Positions 57,988-64,000 of a DNA stretch of 64,000 bases are shown piece by piece. Every line of letters begins with the position of its first letter. The first letter of the stretch is position 1. The stretch is from Rhipidocladum racemiflorum. Taxonomy: Eukaryota > Streptophyta > Magnoliopsida > Poales > Poaceae. A program made the translations under genes and the position numbers. Under the pieces are notes generated by a model. The model made no database searches. It was given only the letters and a program-made list of their open reading frames with translations, and was not told where the DNA came from. Where the stretch lies: contig CM070580.1 in assembly GCA_036346355.1 (NCBI GenBank), positions 19,521,374-19,585,373 of the forward strand. Direction: 5' to 3'.

Positions 57988-58440
57988 CTTCTTTTGCCGA
58001 GTTTAACATTTTATATGTTCACCGATCAATAATGCATGCTTAGGAAAATAATATAGACCAAGCCGAAAAAAAACTATAGAGATACAACTGTACACAAAAA
58101 TATTTTTTTTCCAGGGAATACGGATATAGGACCATGTTCCGGAAATTATTAGAGATGTGAACCTTCTTGTGTCGAGTTTAACACTATGTGTTCACCGAGT
58201 AATAATACATGTTTCGGAAAATATTAGAGATCGAGTTGGGGGGTGGGGGGGGGGGAGTCTAAAGATTAGAGATCGAGTATTTCTTTAGACGAAAACATTT
58301 TTTTTGAGAAAAACGTAGAATCGACCATGTTCCGAAAATTATCAGAGATGCGAACCTTCTTTTGTCGAGTGTAATACTCTACGCGTTCACCAAGTAATAA
58401 TACATGTTTTGGGAAATATCAGAGATCGACTCGGGGGAAA
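57988..58440 (+). repeat. tandem repeats of about 175-193 bp inside the Helitron
   Basis: CTTCTTTTGCCGAGTTTAAC at 57988 and its variants at about 58163 and 58356 each lead into TGTTCACC(G/A)A, then AATAATACATG-like, then AGAGATCGA text. The third unit is the most diverged. A G-run with one T interruption lies at 58238-58256. Confidence 0.7.
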
Positions 58441-58641
58441 AAGCCTTGAGATTAGAGATCGAGTTGCGAAAAAAAACCTAGAGATAGAGTTGTACACATA
58501 TTTCTGTTGATGAAAATATTTTTTCCGGAGAAAACGAAGAAAAGACCTGGACGTAAGGCACGAGGACCTGTTTGTTATATTTTTGGACATGGTCGTTATT
58601 TAGAAAAAATAGAAAAGGGCTCATTCGATATTTGTATTTAG

Positions 58642-59075
58642 CGGGGGGTTTTAGTAAAGTAACTAACCAGGGACATTAACGCAATTTAGAAAAGGATTTT
58701 TTACCTTCACAAAAAATCACGAAGGACCTCTATGTAATTTACAGGGATCTATGCGTAATTTGTAGAAAAGGGAGGGGGTTTTTCGCAAATGGACATGGGG
58801 GGTGCGTGGAGGCGCTCCCTGGCCTCCAATCGTAGGGCTCATAAGGGGAGTTAATATTTCGCGGGGGTTTTTTCCTAAAGTAACTAACCAGGGACATTAA
58901 CGCAATTTAGAAAAGGATTTTTTACCCTCACAAAAAATCACGAAGGACCTCTATGTAATTTACAGGGATCTATGCGTAATTTGTATAAAAGGGAGGGGGG
59001 TTTCGCAAATGGACATGGGGGGTGACGTGGAGGCCCTCCCTAGCCTCCAATCTTAGGGCTCATAAGGGGAGTTAA
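58642..59075 (+). repeat. tandem duplication, two copies of about 218 bp, in the Helitron
   Basis: GTAACTAACCAGGGACATTA and all following sequence to GGGCTCATAAGGGGAGTTAA occurs at 58642-58859 and again at 58860-59075 with very few differences. Hence it is recent. Confidence 0.93.
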
Positions 59076-59237
59076 TATTAATATTTTGATCTGAAGTCTG
59101 GAAAGACCATATCTGTTTTTCCAGTTTACATACAAGGTGTATTCATCCAAATTCATAAAAAGACGACTAGGAGGTATTTCTATTTCGTATATAGACTAAT
59201 AAGATATTAAAAATGACCGGGGTACTCTTAATTATTA

Positions 59238-59490
59238 CTCCCTCCAATCACAAATAGTAGTCGTTTGGATATCGACACAGTCTCTAAAACTCAACTTTGA
59301 TCACTAATTTTTATTGTAATATGTTAAAAAATCTAATGAAATTATACTATTATGAAAGTACGTTTCGAGACGAATCTACACATGATTTTCATGCATACAA
59401 TCTAAATATTTTAAAAAATATTGATAGCTAAAGTTTCAAAAGTTTGCTTGCACGTATCCAAACCATCAAGTTTTTTCAAACCGGATGGAG
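59238..59490. mobile_element. Stowaway-like (Tc1/Mariner) MITE
   Basis: It starts CTCCCTCCAATCACAAATAG and ends AAACCGGATGGAG, flanked by TA on both sides (59236-59237 and 59491-59492). CTCCCTCC ends and a TA target are the signature of grass Stowaway elements. It is 253 bp, AT-rich and non-coding. Confidence 0.82.
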
Positions 59491-59492
59491 TA

Positions 59493-60112
59493 TCACTAAA
59501 CACTATATTTAATGCATGTATGTAGAAAATATGAAAAGGATGTATATATATTTATTAAGGGTGTATAGGCAACATCACATTAATTTTATATTAGAATATA
59601 AAATACACTCAATATTCATAATAAAACTATTAAAAAATATCTTATAAACTTAGACGAAGAGAGCAGACTTAAGACTTGATGCCAGCGCGCTGTCGGCCCT
59701 ATCATATTTATGAGTTTCAATGGCATAAATGCATTTCTTCTCTTTTTCCTCGTAAAAAATCATCCTTTCAGGGCTAACTATAGGTACTAACACCTATCTC
59801 TTGTGTAGTGCAGTAGTGCCATTCTGTACGTGAAACGCATAGATAACAGATAGCAAGCTAGCAGCTAGGGCCAAGCTCATGAGTTCTCCATGTAGTCGGT
59901 TCTTAGCTTGTGGCTTGTGCATATCAACTTTGGTCTATATGAAAAGAGTGAGAAGAGAGAAGAGAGCTAGCTCTTATTTAATAGTTAGCTTTGCACGAGA
60001 GCATATACAGATCATTTATGTACAAGAGAGAAGGGATAATTATTGTACAGCATCTAGAGATAATTTTTAGAGACAATTATTGTACAAATTGACTTTTAGT
60101 TTACTATTAGTC
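59493..60112. other. upstream region of the cysteine-rich gene
   Basis: No gene is seen. ATAATTATTGTACA at about 60037 and ACAATTATTGTACA at about 60073 form a short direct repeat just before the TATA box. Confidence 0.5.
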
Positions 60113-60119
60113 TATAAAA
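60113..60119 (+). promoter_or_regulatory. TATA box of cysteine-rich protein gene
   Basis: TATAAAA in AGTCTATAAAACC, 133 bp before the first ATG. Confidence 0.6.
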
Positions 60120-60245
60120 CCTGTAATAACATCTTTACATATACTACTGCAATAAAAACACTCAAGAAAAGCATGTCTTCTCACTAATATAGTAATAACT
60201 CCACCTAAATACCACCCTATATGTAAGACACCCGTCGTCTCTGTC

Positions 60246-60815
60246 ATGGCGCATACGCACACGCATACACAAATGGCTTTCTCGGCATCAATCTTCCATG
60301 TTTCCTCCGTCGACATCGCCGTCGTCCTATTAGCAACCACCGTGGCCGCCTTTGTGGCAGGCGTCACCAATGCCACAGCGGCCACCAACACCACCGTAAT
60401 GGTACGCCGCAACGGCCGCTCCTCGGCGGCGTCCACGACGCCGGCCGAGTCGGCTCAGTACATCTGCTACCTATGCCGTGGGCGCAACCCCCTGATGATC
60501 AAGTGGTGCCCCATCGACAAGGACGATTGTCATGTCGCCTGCCTGTCGTCCCCGTCCTCCCCACGCACGCTGCTGGCCCCCGATGACGACGGTGGTAGGG
60601 ACGCCGACGACTGCTACGTCATGAAGCTGTACCCCGACGGCAGCTGGGTCATCGTCGACGTTGTCAGCTGCCAGCCGTCCGCGGGCTGCTACCTCGTGTG
60701 CAGCTTCGGTGACAAGCAGAGGGATGGAGTCGGCGGCGCCACCCCGGCTGCCGCGGCCAGGGGGCCGCTGCCGCCCCGCGTCGCCGACTTCGAGCGGTGC
60801 GGCGACCAGCTCTAG
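60246..60815 (+). CDS. small cysteine-rich, probably secreted protein, unknown function
   Basis: A single exon of 189 residues. The first ATG (60246) gives a His/Thr-rich leader; the ATG at 60273 (MAFSASIFHVSS) gives a better signal peptide or membrane anchor (VDIAVVLLATTVAAFVAGV) and may be the true start. From about residue 73 to 150 lies a Cys-rich part: YICYLCRGRNP, WCPIDKDDCHVACLS, then DDCYVMKLYPDGSWVIVDVV and SCQPSAGCYLVCSFG. Ten cysteines in all suggest disulfide bonds outside the cytosol. The C-terminal tail is Ala/Pro-rich. I do not recognise a named family; it looks like a plant-specific uncharacterised protein. The GC-rich coding bias against AT-rich flanks and the TATA box support a real gene. 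Confidence 0.72.
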   Translation: MAHTHTHTQMAFSASIFHVSSVDIAVVLLATTVAAFVAGVTNATAATNTTVMVRRNGRSSAASTTPAESAQYICYLCRGRNPLMIKWCPIDKDDCHVACLSSPSSPRTLLAPDDDGGRDADDCYVMKLYPDGSWVIVDVVSCQPSAGCYLVCSFGDKQRDGVGGATPAAAARGPLPPRVADFERCGDQL

Positions 60816-63563
60816 AGCCGGGCGCGGCATTCCCCGGCGTGTCGCCACAAGCCCACGACGACGCATGCGTTTGACTCGATCGAACGGACGTGTTCCGCAC
60901 TTCCGCTTACGTCCGTGCGTTTACATGAGAGGCATGGCATTTAGTGGCGGAAATAGAGAAAAAATTACCGGGGTTCACCACTTCATCATATATGTGATAA
61001 CAACTTATTATTCTTACCACTTGATTGTTATTTGCCTCCCGGTGTCACAAGATTTAGATCAAGCGGGTTCACATATACTATATATATAGACTAACATACA
61101 CTAATTTTTTTTTTTACCCGGTGTCCTGTGACACTCCCTAGCATGCACTACTTCCGCCCCTGATGGCATTGGCATGCACGCGCGCGCCCTAGCTTGGTCA
61201 GAGTTCGTGTCAAATTGTGTGGGGGGACATCAGCATGGTAAGGAGATGCAAAAGAAATTCAAATAAGCAGATTCTAAAAAAAAACAGATCGCAAAACAAG
61301 TAAGTCTGGATATATAAGATCTATTTTTTTTAGCGAATAAATATAAGATTTATATTTGCAATCTAATTGCAGATCGATTTCTTTACTGTGCCATACTGGG
61401 ATATATCTTAACAATGTCTCTGTTTTATCTTATTGTGAATAAGAACGATTAGGAGATGAAACCCGCGAGCTTGCGGCAGCCATCCGTAAATTAGCTCTCC
61501 TCGTTTTCTGGCTAAAAGCATCCCCCAATCTGCCGATTCGGTGGTTTGTTTTTCCAGGAATGGCTGTAGCACACCGCTTATGTGCTTAATTGCTCAAAAC
61601 TTTCAACAGCATCCATTGCTTCCTGGGCTAGCTAACCCATGTTCCGGCGGTGACTAATCAACCGGTTAATGTTGATTCGAACCACGCCGATACGTCGTGA
61701 CTAATCAACCGGTTAATGTTGATTTCGAACACGACACGACGACTGTCAAACAAGGCGGCATGCATGAGACGATTTACACGACAATCTTTTTGCCACCTAG
61801 TTCTGTAGATAGTAGTTGCTGCAATGTCGTACAAATCTTGGCTCTTGCTTTTTATCCAGGGGCTAATATTAGTAATGGCATGGTGCCGTTACACTTCAAG
61901 GGTAGAGGATATGCATCCAACTGCAACAGATAGAAGTTGGAGGTCTGATCTGAAAACGTTGAGGCAACCCAGTACTGTTTTCGTCGCAAACGATCCTGCA
62001 GGAGGAAGCTAAAGCAATCCGGCTTAGGACAAATGCTTGCTAAGAAAAGCTTCATTTTCATGCGTGTGCGACGGCAGAGCTATACTGTACCTCTATGGCT
62101 CATTGCTAGAGAGTATAGGCAGTCGCCCATCCTGCCCAGGTTGTGGATCAGGGGATTGTTGATGCCAAAAAAACGTGACGAAGGGTTAATCGGCAATCAG
62201 CACATGCAAACATCGGGTTTAATTTGGATGTGGACGTGCCAGCCGATTTGATCATGCAATCAGCAAAAGAGATAGATGTGATTCAATCAGTTGTTAAGCC
62301 TATTTACTTCTTGAATAACAATATAATCTAAATAGTTGTTCAAGCCGATTAGATTAAAAGTAATCGATAAATTTAAACAGCCTAATTGAGCTGATTAGAA
62401 AGGACAAAGGTAGTTTTTTTTCCCAAAAAGGCGAGATGCATAATAAGATCCGGGAAAAACAAACTTGAGTTGGTGTAAGTCAACGAAATTAATAATCGGC
62501 GATAGCAACTTTATTGATCAAGTGAATTAGAGAGGAAGGATTACAAATCTAGAATTATATTCCTAGCCGACGTAAAAGTAAAAAGTAATGCGAGTTGATT
62601 GACTGATTGTTCGATCCTTTCTATAATGACCATCGTCTTCTTTTATAGCGTTTGGACCGATCGTGCTCTCCTTGGACTCTCGTAAAATACTGTCCGTATC
62701 AATTTCAACTTCCTCAAAATAATCTTTCCATTGAAATTGATGTTGATTTTATTCTATTCGGCTTTTATACCGATCTTACTCTTGTTGTAATTTGTAGCGG
62801 TCGTAACTTTCTAAAATAATATCCTTTGATTCGACATTAGTCTTATCTTAATTCCATTTTATTTCAAACAAATTTGCCAAATTAGTAGTCCTACCAAATC
62901 GGCCATGCACCAAACTCTGCTGTCAACACATATGCCCACCATTTTTGAGAGATCGCGTGAATCTTCGAAAAATCAGTAGTATCAATTAAACTGCAAAATA
63001 TCAACCAACGCCATCGAGATTCATCGTTCCAACTTCCCAACCATTTTTCGCACCTTTTGCGGCAATTTCCTTGCGCAAATCATGTGAACCCGTAATCTTG
63101 TGCATTAACTACATTAAAAGTTTACAAAAATTACTCGCCGACACCACCAAGTTTACCCTTCTATAAATATGAGGCTCATTCATCCATCATTTTCACGCGC
63201 TCAAGCTTTCAATTCCTCCTACATTGGCTTGAACTCATTCCCTTGGCTCTTCATTCCATCGGCTCGATCGAACCCATAGATCCCAACCAGGTATTCTTCC
63301 CTGTCCCTGATTGTGAACTCAGTATTACCTAGGACCGGTAGGAAAACCCTAACCCATTGGCTATCATAGAGCAAGAAATATCTAGGCTTCCTTTGAAGAC
63401 TTCAAATATAATATAGCGGGGTGGAGTAAAAGGTTTAGAGCTTAGTCGACTGCTCTAGATGGGTGGCTTGATTGGTTTAATCGAATAGCAGCCCAAAAGC
63501 TACTTATGTGGGAACAAATGGGAATCACATAATGCCTCCCATTATATTTAGGCAATTCCTCTC
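60816..63563. other. intergenic DNA without a recognisable gene
   Basis: No conserved coding region is seen. GTGACTAATCAACCGGTTAA continued by TGTTGATT is directly repeated at about 61650 and 61697. From 62400 on the DNA may belong to the gypsy element whose protease region starts at 63564, but no LTR end was found. Confidence 0.45.
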
Positions 63564-63992
63564 TCAACGATCAAAGGTGCCCGACCTTACATTGATCGGG
63601 ATCACACTCGTATGATTGATACATATGAAGTCACAATCTTCGAGCACCTTACCCAATATGCACTCAACCCCATCATACTGCCAATTAGCTTCTGAACTGG
63701 CCATGGCTATGTGAGCAGATGTATCAGCCTTGATAACCTTGACCTCATCGTCATTCCATTGTATCAACTTTTGATGTATAGTCGATGTAATGCAAAAGTT
63801 AGCATGTATCCAATCCCTTCCAAGCAATACACTATAGCTTCCTCTGGCATCAACCATAAATAAAACCGTTGGCAAAGTTTTGCTACCGTATGTGAGCTTT
63901 GTCACCATGATGTCTTTTGCTTTCGTGGGGTCCCCGGTGAAGCCATTCAACACCATGTTAGTTTTGACGATATTTTCATCAGACTTGCCCAA
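63564..63992 (-). pseudogene. Ty3/gypsy protease fragment at the window edge
   Basis: On the minus strand an open frame contains VLNGFTGDPTKAKDIMV, TKLTYGSKTLPTVLFMVDA and YSVLLGRDWIHANFCITS, then TIHQKLIQWN. This is the second half of the aspartic protease region of gypsy pol (LLGRDWIH block), before the reverse transcriptase. The frame probably continues past 64000. On the left it ends at 63564 and no reverse transcriptase follows, so the element is truncated or interrupted there. Confidence 0.8.
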
Positions 63993-64000
63993 CTTTTTGC

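Larger units (their letters stand above)
57627..59089 (-). mobile_element. non-autonomous Helitron
   Basis: On the minus strand the 3' end is a hairpin of GCGCGGCG and CGCCGCGC-type arms (57640-57658), then about nine bases and CTAG (57627-57630), followed by T in the flank. The 5' end is TCAAAATATTAATATTAACT at 59089, preceded by A. So both ends and the A/T insertion site fit a Helitron of 1463 bp. It carries no gene. Its interior is built of tandem repeats. Confidence 0.8.

Noticed and set aside
60471..60866. Minus-strand frame opposite the cysteine-rich gene
   Set aside because: The sense frame has a signal peptide, ordered cysteines and a TATA box. The antisense frame is low-complexity.

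Overview
This is nuclear DNA from a grass (Poaceae). Three things point that way: intron-split, GC-rich genes of plant type; grass-type transposons (CACTA, Tat-lineage gypsy, BARE-like copia, Stowaway and Tourist MITEs, Helitrons); and GC-rich genes set in AT-rich intergenic DNA. I cannot name the species. Only three host genes look real. Almost everything else is transposable-element DNA, much of it nested.

Layout. Positions 954-22456 are one complete CACTA (En/Spm-type) transposon with terminal CACTACTACAG repeats and a TGC target duplication. It carries a broken TNP2-type transposase gene (12146-15357) and a second, seven-exon gene (17903-20789). The last exons of that second gene encode a Ulp1/C48-type SUMO-protease-like domain with all catalytic residues but one premature stop. 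A 10.4-kb Tat-lineage Ty3/gypsy retrotransposon (1190-11607) sits inside its left subterminal repeats. It has a decayed gag-pol, an antisense ORF with its own TATA box, and a 3' region of tandem repeats that repeat its polypurine tract.

From 22460 to 29900 there is non-coding DNA with small elements (a Tourist MITE and a hAT-like element). An intact six-exon glutamate decarboxylase gene lies at 30358-33215; its first intron begins with GC. A probable Helitron follows (33861 to about 42041, minus strand). It has captured exons of the DNA polymerase alpha catalytic subunit gene. A single-exon MYB gene with an internally shortened R3 repeat (43115-43714) comes next, with a minisatellite behind it.

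The region 46109-57300 is a stack of retroelements. Two related TG...CA elements with 5-bp duplications (46114-49689 and 54502-56054) each carry their own family of short palindromes. The first is interrupted by a solo gypsy LTR; the second sits inside a BARE-like copia LTR, which itself cut the LTR of a minus-strand copia remnant. A second Helitron (57627-59089), a Stowaway MITE, a small cysteine-rich probable secreted-protein gene (60246-60815) and the edge of another gypsy element (from 63564) close the window.

How the genes relate. The host genes are unrelated in function: GABA synthesis (GAD), a transcription factor, and an unknown secreted protein. There is no operon or pathway cluster. 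The transposon genes serve, or once served, their own elements. The most unusual items are the Ulp1-bearing CACTA with an internal copy of its subterminal array, the paired palindrome-bearing TG...CA elements, the antisense gene of the gypsy element, and the polymerase alpha capture.
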